From: Hominenteromicrobium mulieris
Lineage (GTDB): Bacteria; Bacillota; Clostridia; Oscillospirales; Acutalibacteraceae
Length of the DNA stretch: 64,000 nucleotides
Reading direction: 5' to 3'
Assembly (NCBI GenBank): GCA_021029595.1
Contig: JAJJOY010000003.1
Location: 124,001 to 188,000, forward strand
Of this stretch, positions 1-8,814 are shown in pieces. Within the stretch, counting starts at the first letter, position 1; every line of letters starts with the position of its first letter. The position numbers and the translations under genes were made by a program. The notes beneath the pieces are model-generated. The model saw only the letters and a program-made list of their open reading frames with translations. It did no database searches and was not told where the DNA came from.

Positions 1-83
1 GCCGCGCAATTCGCTTTCTGCGGAAAGCGACCAAAGGCGCTGTCCTTGGGATCCGCCGCCTTTGAAAAGGCGGGCGAAACTTT
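1..83 (-). repeat. Dispersed structured intergenic repeat, copy D (partial, cut by window edge)
   Basis: Read on the minus strand, this stretch carries the first three hairpins of the repeat family found also near 19.9, 26.8 and 61.8 kb. Hairpin 1 has a CGCC/GGCG-type stem around TTTTC (near 59-76), followed by the shared word GCGGAT; hairpin 2 is CCAAGG/CCTTTGG; hairpin 3 is GCTTTCCGCAGAAAGC with the family's CCGCAG loop. Stem sequences differ from the other copies but still pair. The copy begins at or before base 1, so its far end is not visible. It lies just beyond the 3' end of the minus-strand ATPase gene. Positions 84-237 show nothing recognisable. Confidence 0.6.
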
Positions 84-237
84 ATTCGCTCGGTTGTCTT
101 TCGCTTATCACAGAATGGAAGTTTACTGAAACTTTCGGTCTCTCCAATCTTGTATTGTAAATCTTTCTTTTAAAAGTTGCAAGAGAAATCGATAAATGTT
201 TACACTTTCATCATTTTCATGCGCTTTCGCGCCGTTT

Positions 238-2325
238 CTATCCTTCGCTTAGGTCAAAATCCTCGCTTAAAAGCGCCGCAAGCTCCGCTTCCGTCAGCCT
301 TGTCACGTCTCCGCCCGTCAATCTGCGAGACTGGTTTAAGATTGCGTCCTCGACCAAATTGCGCACCAAGCGTCCGTTGCCCGCCGTTCTGGCGTCCGTT
401 GCCTGCCGCTTTTCGTAATATTGAAGCAGCGGCGTTTCGCATGTTTCATCGATCGTATAGCCCTTTTTCTTTGCGGTCAGCTTTGTAATGGCCAGCAGCT
501 CCTCCGCCGTATAATTCGGAAACTCGATGATATTCGGGAATCTCGAGCGCAGGCCGGAGTTCGCCGTGAGAAACTCCTCCATTTCTTTTGTATAGCCCGC
601 CAAAATAACGATAAGGTCTTCTCTGTGGTCCTCCATCCCCTTGACGATGGTATCGATGGCTTCCAGTCCGAAACTGTCGTCTGCGCCGCGGTACAGCGAA
701 TATGCCTCATCGATGAACAGCACGCCGCCGAGCGCAGAGCGAATGACCTGCTGCGTGAGCGGTGCGGTGTGACCGACGTATTTGCCTACAAGGTCGGCGC
801 GCGTGACTTCAATCAGCTGCCCGCCGCTCAGTACGCCCATGGCTTTTAAATAGCGTGAAACGAGCCTTGCAATGGTCGTTTTGCCCGTGCCGGGATTGCC
901 GGTAAAGATCATGTGCATGGTGGGCACATCGGCCTTCATGCCGCGCGCTTCGCGCAGCCGCTGAATGATATAGTTCTGCTCAAGCGACAGCACGTAGTCC
1001 TTCACTTCACTAAGTCCGATGATCTCGTTAAGCTCCGATTTCACTTCCTCGGCGGCTTTCGGGTCTGCCGCATGCTTTTTCTCTTCTTCCACCGTGACGG
1101 CAAAATCCGGGAATGTGAACGCGAGCACACCGTCTTTTACGCCGAGTGTGCCGGAAACGGTCTTTTCACCGTCCTTTTCCGCGCGGCGCAGCTTTTCTTC
1201 GCTCAAAAGGCGGAAGCAACGTTCCGTCAGCCGCGCCATGCTCTCCACGCCGTCGCGGCGACTGAATTTATCCGCCAAAAACGCCGAGGCATCCTCACCG
1301 AACGTGAACGCGTAGTTTAGCTTAGCCTTTGTGCGGTCGTTTAATGCACCGAGCGCCGCTTCGCCGATCCTGAGCAGGCTCTCGCGCGTGAATTCCGCCG
1401 TGCGGCAGAAATCCGTGACGGAGGACAAAAATGCCGCGCCGAACGCATCGGTGAACGCGCTGTCCTTTTGGCTCGTCAAAAAGACGAGGTACTTCCCGTT
1501 TACGGAAATTTCGCTGACGGCATCGGGCACAAGCGCCGTGCCGACATCGATGAGCATGCCTTTCTGCAAAGCATAACGCGAAGCTAATTTTAAAACGCCC
1601 GTCTCGCACAGCGCCGCCACCATGGGCAGCAAAGATTTGTGGCACTGCTCAAAATTTTCAAACAGCACAATATCGTTTTCGCTGTGCAGCGCGGAAAAAA
1701 GATCCTGTGTGAGTAATTTACCGTCTTCGGCGTTCGGGTAGCGGGAAAGGTCGATGTTCGTGACCTCGCCGTTTTTCAAAACGCCCTCTTTGCAGAGCGC
1801 CGCAGCCGAAGCCGCAAGCGCACTGTGCCTGCCTGTGCCCTCTTTGCCGGAGATCACGACGACCGCTGCGGGCTTGCCGTTTTCGCGCCCCGTCACGCTC
1901 GGGCGGCGAAATGCGGTGAACAGGCTGTCCAAAAATGCGTCCTGCCCAATGACCGTTCTGCCCGTCGCTTCCCTCGCCTCGCGGAACGACTGCGCGGGGT
2001 CCTGCGGCGGCTCCTCCGCGCCCTTTGCCTTCGGCTTTTTTTCTGCGGTCTCCGCTTTCGGCGCTTCCATTTCGGGCGTGCCGGTCAGGCCCTCGGCGTC
2101 CAGCAGACGGCGCATTTCGTCCATGCTGCGCTGCGCGTCGCTCGTCAGCTTATCGAGGTCGCTGATCTGCCGATTCAGGCTGCTCTGCATGTTGGCATTC
2201 GTTTTTTCGATGCTGTTCAAAAAATCCTCGGCGTCTTTTGCGGCGCGGCTTTTCGTGCCGCTGCCCACATTCAGCTTGCCGCCGGAAAACAGTGCGTCCA
2301 AAATGCTGTCAATATCGTTTTTCAC
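238..2325 (-). CDS. Tandem AAA+ ATPase, CbxX/SpoVK-like C-terminal module
   Basis: The 695-residue protein has two AAA+ halves. Residues 1-115 are polar, with a predicted coiled segment (about 30-80) and a charged Glu/Lys/Pro linker. The first ATPase half (about 120-400) opens with a ClpB-like 'TVIGQDA' element, but its P-loop is GKEGTGRHS with Arg where Lys is expected, so ATP hydrolysis there is doubtful. The second half (about 440-680) has an intact Walker A (GNPGTGKTT, about 476), Walker B (VLFIDEAYSL, about 536) and a GLRSRFP arginine-finger region, typical of CbxX/CfqX/SpoVK ATPases, which remodel protein complexes. It starts at GTG with AAGGGGA seven bases upstream. It is 27 bp behind cutC on the same strand, so probably cotranscribed. 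The substrate is unknown. Confidence 0.85.
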   Translation of the reverse strand: MKNDIDSILDALFSGGKLNVGSGTKSRAAKDAEDFLNSIEKTNANMQSSLNRQISDLDKLTSDAQRSMDEMRRLLDAEGLTGTPEMEAPKAETAEKKPKAKGAEEPPQDPAQSFREAREATGRTVIGQDAFLDSLFTAFRRPSVTGRENGKPAAVVVISGKEGTGRHSALAASAAALCKEGVLKNGEVTNIDLSRYPNAEDGKLLTQDLFSALHSENDIVLFENFEQCHKSLLPMVAALCETGVLKLASRYALQKGMLIDVGTALVPDAVSEISVNGKYLVFLTSQKDSAFTDAFGAAFLSSVTDFCRTAEFTRESLLRIGEAALGALNDRTKAKLNYAFTFGEDASAFLADKFSRRDGVESMARLTERCFRLLSEEKLRRAEKDGEKTVSGTLGVKDGVLAFTFPDFAVTVEEEKKHAADPKAAEEVKSELNEIIGLSEVKDYVLSLEQNYIIQRLREARGMKADVPTMHMIFTGNPGTGKTTIARLVSRYLKAMGVLSGGQLIEVTRADLVGKYVGHTAPLTQQVIRSALGGVLFIDEAYSLYRGADDSFGLEAIDTIVKGMEDHREDLIVILAGYTKEMEEFLTANSGLRSRFPNIIEFPNYTAEELLAITKLTAKKKGYTIDETCETPLLQYYEKRQATDARTAGNGRLVRNLVEDAILNQSRRLTGGDVTRLTEAELAALLSEDFDLSEG

Positions 2326-2352
2326 CTAAAATCCCCTTTCTCCGGGTAAAGC

Positions 2353-3126
2353 TCACCGCGCTTCGATTGCTGCAACGACGTTTTGCACCAAAGCGCTGTC
2401 CGTCACTTTATATTCGTTCTCCGGGATACCCACGCCGTTCAATTTACCGCCGAAAAAGATCTCCGGGTTGCCACAGACGCTTGTGTCGTGCCGCAGGGAG
2501 CGCGCCGAGGCGTGTACACTGTGCGTGCCGGTCTCGTTGATAAATTCCCCGACATTCTGCGTGTTGATGCCGCCGCCGGGCAGAATATCGATGCGGTCAC
2601 TTGCGTATTCGATCATCTTTTTCACAGTCTTTGCGCCCTTTATCGCGCTTTCACGCTGGCCGCTCGTCAAAACGCGCGTTACACCGAGGGCAATAAGATC
2701 ATCGAGCGCTTTAGATACGTCCGGCACCACGTCAATGGCGCGGTGGAACACAATCTCGGCGTTCGGGTTGATTTTCTTGATTTTCCCGATAAAATCGGCG
2801 CAACGGTCGGTGTCAACCGTGCCGTCCGGCTTCAAAAAGCCGAAGACGATGCCGTCCGCGCCCGCATTTAACAGTGCCTCCATATCGCGGCAGCAGGTCT
2901 CGTAATCGAAATCCGTGTAGCAAAAGCCGCCCTCGCGCGGGCGCACCATGCACATCACGGGAATTTTCAGTGTATTTTTCACGGCCTGCACCGTGCCGAT
3001 GCTCGGCGTAAGGCCGCCCAAAAACAGCGCGGAATTGAGTTCAATGCGGTCTGCGCCGCCTTTTTCGGCCTGTACGGCGTCTTCAAAACAGCCACAGCAA
3101 ACCTCAAACCATACTTTATCTTTCAT
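2353..3126 (-). CDS. cutC: CutC family protein
   Basis: This 257-residue protein matches the CutC family along its whole length. It opens with 'EVCCGCFEDAVQAEKGGADRIELNSAL', here as the segments EVCCGCFEDA and GADRIELN, followed by 'MVRPREGGFCY', 'GFLKPDGTVD', 'VFHRAID', 'LTSGQ' and 'ILPGGGIN'. CutC proteins are cytoplasmic TIM-barrel proteins historically linked to copper tolerance, though the biochemical role is unsettled. The ATG start has only a weak Shine-Dalgarno (GAAAG). The gene probably forms a two-gene unit with the ATPase downstream. No copper ATPase or chaperone is nearby to support a copper role. Confidence 0.9.
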   Translation of the reverse strand: MKDKVWFEVCCGCFEDAVQAEKGGADRIELNSALFLGGLTPSIGTVQAVKNTLKIPVMCMVRPREGGFCYTDFDYETCCRDMEALLNAGADGIVFGFLKPDGTVDTDRCADFIGKIKKINPNAEIVFHRAIDVVPDVSKALDDLIALGVTRVLTSGQRESAIKGAKTVKKMIEYASDRIDILPGGGINTQNVGEFINETGTHSVHASARSLRHDTSVCGNPEIFFGGKLNGVGIPENEYKVTDSALVQNVVAAIEAR

Positions 3127-3215
3127 ATTTATACCAACTTTCGTTTATTTGTCCTATCTGCGGCGCTTTAAAACACGCCGCTTTCTGCACTTTCGACTAT
3201 TCTCACACAAATGCC

Positions 3216-3243
3216 TTTACAATCCTCTAAAAAAGATTATAAT
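3216..3243 (+). promoter_or_regulatory. Sigma-A-type promoter for the asparaginase gene
   Basis: TTTACA at 3216-3221 and TATAAT at 3238-3243 are separated by 16 bases, about 58 bases before the asparaginase ATG. The -10 is a perfect consensus. Confidence 0.7.
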
Positions 3244-3301
3244 AGCTTTGAACGTAAAAAGAAAGATAAATCGTTAAATTCTAAAGACAGGGGACGAGAT
3301 T

Positions 3302-4315
3302 ATGTCAGATACCGTTCGTTTAACAGAAGAATTCCGTGGCGGGCTTTTGGACCTGACGCATTACGGCTACATCAGCATTGTAGATGAAAAGGGTAAGGTC
3401 ATCTACTCCGCAGGCGACCCGGAGGCCATGGTTTTCTACCGCTCCGCTTCGAAGCCCGTGCAGGCACTGCCCGTTATCGCGCATCACCTCGACGAAAAAT
3501 ACGGTTTTACCGATGAAGAAACCGTGCTGTTCGCAGGCTCGCATCTCGGCGAAAGCTTCCACGTCAACGCTTTGAAATCCATCATGAAAAAGGCCGACTT
3601 AAATCCGGAAGACCTCATCATGAAGCCGACCGTGCCGGGCTCTACGGAAGCAAACGAAGAGCGCATCCGTCAGGGTCTGCCGAAGTCGAAGCTCTACCAC
3701 AATTGCAGCGGCAAGCACGCAGCGCTCATGCTCACCCAGCGTGAAATGGGCGGCGACGTGAAGGATTACTGGAAGGTCGGCTCCGTCGGACAGAACGAAG
3801 TGCTGCGCACCATGAGCGTGCTCTCCGAGTACCCGGAAGAAAAGGTCGTCATCGGCATCGACGGCTGCGGCGTGCCGGTGTTCGCTTACCCGATGAAGAA
3901 CATCGCGACGGCATATAAGAACCTCGCGTGCATCGATACCATTCAGGACGACGTTCTGCAGGACGCTGCCCGCCGCTTTGTCCCGCGTATCCATGAATAT
4001 CCGCACATGATGCGCGGCACGGGCTACCTGTGCTCCCTCATCAACCACGACGCGAACATCATCGCAAAGGGCGGCGCGAACGGCGTGTACGGCATCGGCC
4101 TTAAAAAGGAGCGCATCGGCATCTCCTTCAAGATTAAGGACGGCACCGAGGCGGTCTGGCCGCTCATCATCCGCGAGATCTTCCGCCAGATCGGCTACTA
4201 TAACGCCGATACCGATAAGATGCTCGTCTCGCTTAACAACGGCGTCACCGTCAACGACAACGACACGCCCGTCGGCGAAGTGAAGACCGTGTTTACGCTT
4301 GAAAAGCACTTCTAA
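3302..4315 (+). CDS. Asparaginase, PF06089 (asparaginase II) family
   Basis: The 337-residue protein belongs to the bacterial asparaginase II family, distinct from the classical AnsA/AnsB enzymes: 'YRSASKPVQALPV', 'FAGSHLGE', 'HNCSGKHAALM' and 'GIDGCGVPVFAYPM' are the family's hallmark segments. It would hydrolyse L-asparagine to aspartate and ammonia in the cytoplasm. The ATG at 3302 follows AGGGGACGAG. There is no signal peptide. Its stop codon lies only 3 bases from the stop of the convergent dehydroquinase gene, with no room for a terminator between them. Confidence 0.88.
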   Translation: MSDTVRLTEEFRGGLLDLTHYGYISIVDEKGKVIYSAGDPEAMVFYRSASKPVQALPVIAHHLDEKYGFTDEETVLFAGSHLGESFHVNALKSIMKKADLNPEDLIMKPTVPGSTEANEERIRQGLPKSKLYHNCSGKHAALMLTQREMGGDVKDYWKVGSVGQNEVLRTMSVLSEYPEEKVVIGIDGCGVPVFAYPMKNIATAYKNLACIDTIQDDVLQDAARRFVPRIHEYPHMMRGTGYLCSLINHDANIIAKGGANGVYGIGLKKERIGISFKIKDGTEAVWPLIIREIFRQIGYYNADTDKMLVSLNNGVTVNDNDTPVGEVKTVFTLEKHF

Positions 4316-4318
4316 AAT

Positions 4319-5053
4319 CTAATTTTCATTCAGCATTTTAGATAAAGTCTCTGCATCGATTTGTCCCGGTGCGGAGGCTTTTCCTTTTGATGCAAACGTC
4401 ATCACAGAGCCGAACGCCCCGCCGCGCACGCGCGTCACCTTGCCGAGCTCGCCCATGGAAATGCCGATGAGCGGCCCGCAGAACGCAGTGGATTCATTCA
4501 TCGCCGCCAGCATCACCATCACATCGCGCTCATTCTGCGGCATCACGGCGATTTTCGGCAGGTCGGCATTTAACGCCATCATACGCTTATAGCGGTCGGC
4601 GATTTCCTCGCGTGCAGGCGTTTTGGCAAAATCGTGGTTCGAGATAATAAGCTTCGTACCCATATCGTGCATAGCCTGAACGGTCGCCTTTGCAACGTCA
4701 TCGTACTGCTCGCAAAGAAAAAGCTCTAAATCGACAAGCGGCGCACCCAAGGCGCTCAGCTGCGCGTTCATCGCAAAATAGTCCATAGGATCTATCGCTT
4801 TTTCGCCGCCCTCCGCTTTTGTGCGGAATGTGCACAGCACGGGCAGCGGCGCAGCCGCTTTAAAAATCTCCGGCGCGGCCGCAAACATATCCTCGTCAAA
4901 ATAATCGATGCGCCATTCGATAAGATCCGCCGGGGTGGTCTTGATCTCTTTTACGGCGTCTAAAACCGCTTCCGTTGTCTTCTCGCACACCGGCACACAA
5001 ATTTTCATTCTGCCGCTGCCGAATACCAAATCATTTACAACTACCTGCCGCAT
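4319..5053 (-). CDS. aroD: Type I 3-dehydroquinate dehydratase
   Basis: This 244-residue protein is a class I (Schiff-base) dehydroquinase: 3-dehydroquinate to 3-dehydroshikimate in the shikimate pathway, cytoplasmic. Diagnostic segments are 'DLIEWRIDYFDE' (substrate-binding Glu/Arg), 'LPVLCTFRTKAEGG', 'IISNHDFAKTP' (catalytic His), 'KIAVMPQ' (Schiff-base Lys) and 'GPLIGISMGELGKVTRVRGGAFGS'. I chose the ATG at 5053 because GGGAG sits upstream at normal spacing; an in-frame ATG 18 codons earlier would add a sequence with no family similarity. No other aro genes are adjacent. Confidence 0.92.
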   Translation of the reverse strand: MRQVVVNDLVFGSGRMKICVPVCEKTTEAVLDAVKEIKTTPADLIEWRIDYFDEDMFAAAPEIFKAAAPLPVLCTFRTKAEGGEKAIDPMDYFAMNAQLSALGAPLVDLELFLCEQYDDVAKATVQAMHDMGTKLIISNHDFAKTPAREEIADRYKRMMALNADLPKIAVMPQNERDVMVMLAAMNESTAFCGPLIGISMGELGKVTRVRGGAFGSVMTFASKGKASAPGQIDAETLSKMLNEN

Positions 5054-5133
5054 AGCTTTCGCTCCCTTTTTGTCAACTTGTACACAGTATAGACAATTTA
5101 AGCACAAAAGTCAAAACAAAAAGTATTTGTATC

Positions 5134-5162
5134 TTGTAACAGACTTCTAAATCTGCTATGAT
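5134..5162 (+). promoter_or_regulatory. Sigma-A-type promoter for the 5220 lipoprotein
   Basis: TTGTAA at 5134-5139 and TATGAT at 5157-5162 with a 17-base spacer, 57 bases before the ATG. Confidence 0.6.
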
Positions 5163-5219
5163 GATTTTGTAACCGAATAAATCCCTTTTCCTACGTATAA
5201 AGTGAAAGGAGTTGGCCTT

Positions 5220-5987
5220 ATGACCCGTTTACAAACCCATTTATTCGCTTTTCTTTTGTGTTTTCTGCTGCTTTTCACCGCGTGCCAAAGCTCACCGGCA
5301 TCCTCAGGCGGCGTAGATGAACCGCAAAGTACCGCATCAGAGCCGAGCGCGGCCGAGACCGCAACGCTCACTGCGCGCATTGTCGATATTTCGGGCAATC
5401 TACTTTTGCTCGCCGGAGAAGACGACGGCGTGTACCGCTGCGCAAGGCCGGAGGACGCGCCGGACGGCCTCATCCCCGGCATGATGGTGGACGTCACCTA
5501 CGGCGGATATATCAAAGCCATTTACCCGAGCGAGCCCGATAACGTGCAGAAAATCACCGTACGCGAAAATGAAACAGACGGGCGATGCGCGCTGTATTTA
5601 TCCGTGCTGCAGGAATTATTCAACACGGACGAAGCGCTGCAAAGCGACACCGAATATGTCTCCGTTGACCTGACCGAGACGCCGTTGACGAAAGGCGAGA
5701 TACAGGCGATCGCATGGCGGTTCGGCGAGCTTACCGAGCGCCGCCCGCTCACGTTCACGTTTAAGGAGCTGCAAGACGAGGGCTACTTAGAAACGGACGA
5801 GCTTTTATGGGAAGACGGCTGCTTATTTAAGATCACGGAGAAAAACGATGAAAACGGCGTGCTGACGTTTGACGCCGAAAAATGGCGTGCCGGGGACGGT
5901 GCCTCTTACTTTTTAGACTGCACTGCAAAGCAAAATAAAGACGGCACCTATGCCGATTTTGAGATCGGCGCATTTGCTGCCGCATAA
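5220..5987 (+). CDS. Putative lipoprotein of unknown function
   Basis: The 255-residue protein begins with a lipoprotein signal: basic start MTRLQ, a Leu/Phe-rich core, and lipobox LFTAC with the lipidated Cys near residue 20. A Ser/Pro/Glu-rich linker follows, then a region (about 45-110) reading like a small beta-barrel or OB-type domain (TARIVDISGNLLLLAGEDDGVYRC, seen here as TARIVDISGN and LLLAGEDDGV), and a C-terminal alpha/beta part. I do not recognise the family. The ATG at 5220 has AAAGGAG upstream; a GTG at 5202 would place the Shine-Dalgarno inside the gene. The dehydratase gene follows after 25 bases, so cotranscription is likely. Confidence 0.75.
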   Translation: MTRLQTHLFAFLLCFLLLFTACQSSPASSGGVDEPQSTASEPSAAETATLTARIVDISGNLLLLAGEDDGVYRCARPEDAPDGLIPGMMVDVTYGGYIKAIYPSEPDNVQKITVRENETDGRCALYLSVLQELFNTDEALQSDTEYVSVDLTETPLTKGEIQAIAWRFGELTERRPLTFTFKELQDEGYLETDELLWEDGCLFKITEKNDENGVLTFDAEKWRAGDGASYFLDCTAKQNKDGTYADFEIGAFAAA

Positions 5988-6012
5988 AGTTATCATCAAA
6001 GAGGGAATCAAC

Positions 6013-7731
6013 ATGTTGAAAAGTCAGGAAGTTCGCAAGCTTGCGCCGGAAATGGACCCGCTGCGCATGGGCATGGGCTGGAAAGAGGAGGATCTCACAA
6101 AGCCGCAGATTTTAATTGAAAGCACCTACGGGCAGAGCCACCCCGGCTCCGCGCACCTTTTAAATTTGGCGCAGAAAGCAAGCTGGGGCGCATACGAAGC
6201 GGGCGGCAAGGGCGCGCTTTACTTTGCGACCGATATTTGCGACGGCATGGCACAGGGGCACGATGGCATCAATTATTCCCTGCCCTCGCGCGACATCATC
6301 GCCGACCTTGTGGAAATTCACGCCAACGCGACAACGTTTGACGGCGGCGTTTTCCTCGCAAGCTGCGATAAATCCGTGCCTGCGCTGCTCATGGCTATCG
6401 GCCGCATCAACATTCCGGCCGTGTTCGTGACGGGCGGTGTGATGGACGCGGGTCCCGACCTTTTAACGCTGGAGCAGATCGGCAAATACAGCGCCATGTT
6501 TGAGCGCGGCGAGATCACCGAGGAGCAGTTCACGTATTACAAGCACCACGCGTGCCCCTCCTGCGGTGCATGCTCGTTCATGGGCACCGCGTCCACCATG
6601 CAGATTATGGCGGAATCGCTCGGCCTCATGCTGCCCGGCACGGCGCTGATGCCCGCCACCTGCGAAGATCTTTCCGTTGCGGCGGAGGAAGCCGGCAAAA
6701 CCGCCGTGGCGCTCGCGAAAAAGGGCGTGAAAGCGTCCGATATCGTCACGCTGAAATCGTTCGAAAACGCCATCATGGTACACGCGGCCATCTCCGGCTC
6801 CACAAACACGCTGATGCACCTGCCCGCCATCGCGCATGAGTTCGGCATTCCGCTCGACGCGGATACGTTCGACCGCATGCACCGCGGCGCGCATTATCTT
6901 TTGAATATCCGTCCCGCAGGCGAGTGGCCCGCGCAGTACTTCTATTATGCAGGCGGCGTACCGCGCATCATGGAGGAAATCAAAGACCACCTGCATCTCG
7001 ATGTAATGACCGTCACGGGTAAAACGCTCGGCGAAAATCTGGAAGATTTAAAGAAAAACGGCTTCTACGAGAAGTGTGATACCTATTTAAAGAAAACCGG
7101 TCTCAAGCGCACGGATATCATCCGCTCGTTCGATGATCCCATCGGCACGAACGGCGCCATTGCCATTCTGCGCGGCAACATCGCCCCGGACGGCGCGGTC
7201 GTAAAACACAGTGCCGTGCCGAAGGAGATGCACAAGGCGCTTCTGAAGGCGCGCCCGTTCAACTGCGAGGAAGATGCCATCCACGCCATTTTAACACACC
7301 AAATTCAGCCGGGCGACGCCGTCATCATCCGCTATGAAGGCCCGAGCGGCAGCGGTATGCCGGAAATGTTCTACACCACCGAAGCCATTTCGAGCGACCC
7401 GGAGCTTTCTGCCAGCATTGCGCTGCTGACGGACGGTCGCTTCTCCGGCGCAAGCAAGGGTCCCGCCATCGGCCATATTTCGCCGGAAGCCGCACAGGGC
7501 GGCCCCATCGCTTTAATCGAAGAAAACGACCTTATCGAGATCGACATTCCGCAGCGTATTCTGCGCGTCATCGGTATCAACGGCGAAAAATGCAGCGAGG
7601 AAGAAGTGCAGCGCGTGTTTAACGAGCGCCGCAAAGCGCTGCCACCGTTTAAGAGCCGCTACACGCACGGCGTTTTAAAGCGCTTCACGCAAACGGCACA
7701 CTCCCCCATGCAAGGCGGTTACATGGACTAA
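6013..7731 (+). CDS. IlvD/Edd family dehydratase (dihydroxy-acid dehydratase-like)
   Basis: The 572-residue protein is a full-length iron-sulfur sugar-acid/dihydroxy-acid dehydratase: 'DGMAQGHDGINYSLPSRDIIADLVE', here the segments GHDGINYSLPSRD and IIADLVE, the Cys118 motif 'SCDKSVPA' and the CPSCGAC motif (Cys181, 184, 187). The position that carries the first Cys ligand in [2Fe-2S] members (xPCNxHL) reads HPGSAHL, as in [4Fe-4S] members. It may act in branched-chain amino-acid synthesis (IlvD) or in sugar-acid catabolism; no other ilv genes are nearby, so the substrate is open. ATG 6013 with GAGGGA was chosen over an in-frame ATG 21 codons upstream that lies in the preceding gene. Confidence 0.85.
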   Translation: MLKSQEVRKLAPEMDPLRMGMGWKEEDLTKPQILIESTYGQSHPGSAHLLNLAQKASWGAYEAGGKGALYFATDICDGMAQGHDGINYSLPSRDIIADLVEIHANATTFDGGVFLASCDKSVPALLMAIGRINIPAVFVTGGVMDAGPDLLTLEQIGKYSAMFERGEITEEQFTYYKHHACPSCGACSFMGTASTMQIMAESLGLMLPGTALMPATCEDLSVAAEEAGKTAVALAKKGVKASDIVTLKSFENAIMVHAAISGSTNTLMHLPAIAHEFGIPLDADTFDRMHRGAHYLLNIRPAGEWPAQYFYYAGGVPRIMEEIKDHLHLDVMTVTGKTLGENLEDLKKNGFYEKCDTYLKKTGLKRTDIIRSFDDPIGTNGAIAILRGNIAPDGAVVKHSAVPKEMHKALLKARPFNCEEDAIHAILTHQIQPGDAVIIRYEGPSGSGMPEMFYTTEAISSDPELSASIALLTDGRFSGASKGPAIGHISPEAAQGGPIALIEENDLIEIDIPQRILRVIGINGEKCSEEEVQRVFNERRKALPPFKSRYTHGVLKRFTQTAHSPMQGGYMD

Positions 7732-7740
7732 ACCGAATCC

Positions 7741-7798
7741 TAAAAGCCTGCGTTATGCAACTCTCATTTTGAGCCCCTGCACAAAGCAGGCTTTTCTT
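7741..7798 (+). terminator. Terminator after the dehydratase gene
   Basis: AAAAGCCTGC at 7741 pairs with GCAGGCTTTT ending near 7798, followed by a T-rich run. The loop is long (about 35 bases). Confidence 0.6.
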
Positions 7799-7812
7799 TT
7801 TCAAAATTCACC

Positions 7813-7838
7813 ATGTATATACGTATAAATATACATTA
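7813..7838 (+). promoter_or_regulatory. ARG-box-like palindrome, copy 1
   Basis: The core CGTATAAATATACA is one base short of TGTATA-AA-TATACA. A 26-base block is repeated with a single change ahead of the next gene (8815-8840). In both places it sits 17-18 bases upstream of a -35 element. AT-rich 14-bp palindromes of this kind resemble arginine-repressor sites; this assignment is tentative. Confidence 0.5.
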
Positions 7839-7856
7839 GTTTGTGCATTATTCCGC

Positions 7857-7885
7857 TTGATTTTTGAATGAAATCGGCGTAAAAT
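7857..7885 (+). promoter_or_regulatory. Sigma-A-type promoter for the first binding protein
   Basis: TTGATT (7857-7862), 17 bases, TAAAAT (7880-7885). Confidence 0.65.
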
Positions 7886-7949
7886 ACATTCATCTTCAAA
7901 ATTATACAAACCAAAGCTTAAAGGTATATTGCAGAAGGGTGAATGTAAA

Positions 7950-8777
7950 ATGAAAATTCAAAAGGTTTGCGCTTCATTTTTAATTGGCGCTATGATGCTC
8001 TCACTTGCGGCCTGTTCGGGCAGTACGAAGAAGATTGAAAGCCCGGCGGACTTTGAGGGCGCGAAAATTTCCGTGCAGACGGCAACCTCCGCGCACGAAA
8101 GCATTCAGGATATGCAGGACGAGGGCATGAACATCAACGTGCTGCCGTACGAAAAGGTGACGCAGTGCTTTGACGACCTCGCACTCGGCCGCGTGGATGC
8201 CGTGTACGTGGACAGCGTCGTCGCGGGTTACTACCTCGCGGAGGACGACACGAAATACCAGAAAACATGGACGAGCGAAACCGGCGAGCCAATCGGCGTA
8301 TGTCTTAAAAAGGGCAACGACGATTTGAAAGAGCTCATCGAAGGTGCGATTGATACCTTATATTATGACGGCACCATGGCGCAGCTTTCCGAAAAGCACT
8401 TCGGCTCCGCCGCCGATGTGGACGGTGTGCGCAATGTGACGGAAAAGCCGGTGCTTGACCTTTCTAAGCTTAAAACACTTAAGGACGGCACCTTAACCGT
8501 CGGCGTGGAAGTCGGCTACCCGCCGATGGAGTACACCGATGACGCAGGGCTTGAATATCAGGGCTTCGATATCGACTTTGCAAAAGCGCTCGGCGAGGTG
8601 CTGGGCGTAGACATCGAGTTTGTCAACACCGCGTGGGACGGCATTTTTGCGGGCCTTGATAAAGAGCAGTACGACGTCATCATCTCGTCCGTGTCCATTA
8701 CGCCGGAACGTCAGGCCGCGTATGACCTTACGGAACCGTATGTCTCGAATCAGCTTGTCATTGTCACGTTGAAGTAA
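7950..8777 (+). CDS. Circularly permuted SBP_bac_3-type amino-acid-binding lipoprotein, paralogue 1
   Basis: The 275-residue protein has a lipoprotein signal (LSLAAC, lipidated Cys22). The mature part contains every element of a family 3 solute-binding protein but in swapped order. Residues 29-152 ('KIESPADFEGAKISVQT' to 'LSEKHFG', seen as ESPADFEGAKISVQT) are normally the second half; residues 178-275 ('KDGTLTVGVEVGYPPMEYTDD' onward, including the family signature GFDIDFAKALGEVL at 205-218 and 'ITPERQAAYDLTEPY') are normally the first half. A linker of about 25 residues joins them. It should sit on the outer face of the membrane and feed the ABC importer downstream. ATG 7950 follows AGAAGGGTG. 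It is 45-60% alike by eye to the next gene, so the two are tandem duplicates. Confidence 0.9.
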   Translation: MKIQKVCASFLIGAMMLSLAACSGSTKKIESPADFEGAKISVQTATSAHESIQDMQDEGMNINVLPYEKVTQCFDDLALGRVDAVYVDSVVAGYYLAEDDTKYQKTWTSETGEPIGVCLKKGNDDLKELIEGAIDTLYYDGTMAQLSEKHFGSAADVDGVRNVTEKPVLDLSKLKTLKDGTLTVGVEVGYPPMEYTDDAGLEYQGFDIDFAKALGEVLGVDIEFVNTAWDGIFAGLDKEQYDVIISSVSITPERQAAYDLTEPYVSNQLVIVTLK

Positions 8778-8814
8778 AAACGCCGATTTTACCCACAAAT
8801 CTTGAAAAATACCT

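Noticed and set aside
7950-8777. Permuted order produced by a frameshift or assembly join
   Set aside because: The order is identical in two diverged paralogues, each a single uninterrupted frame with its own signal peptide.
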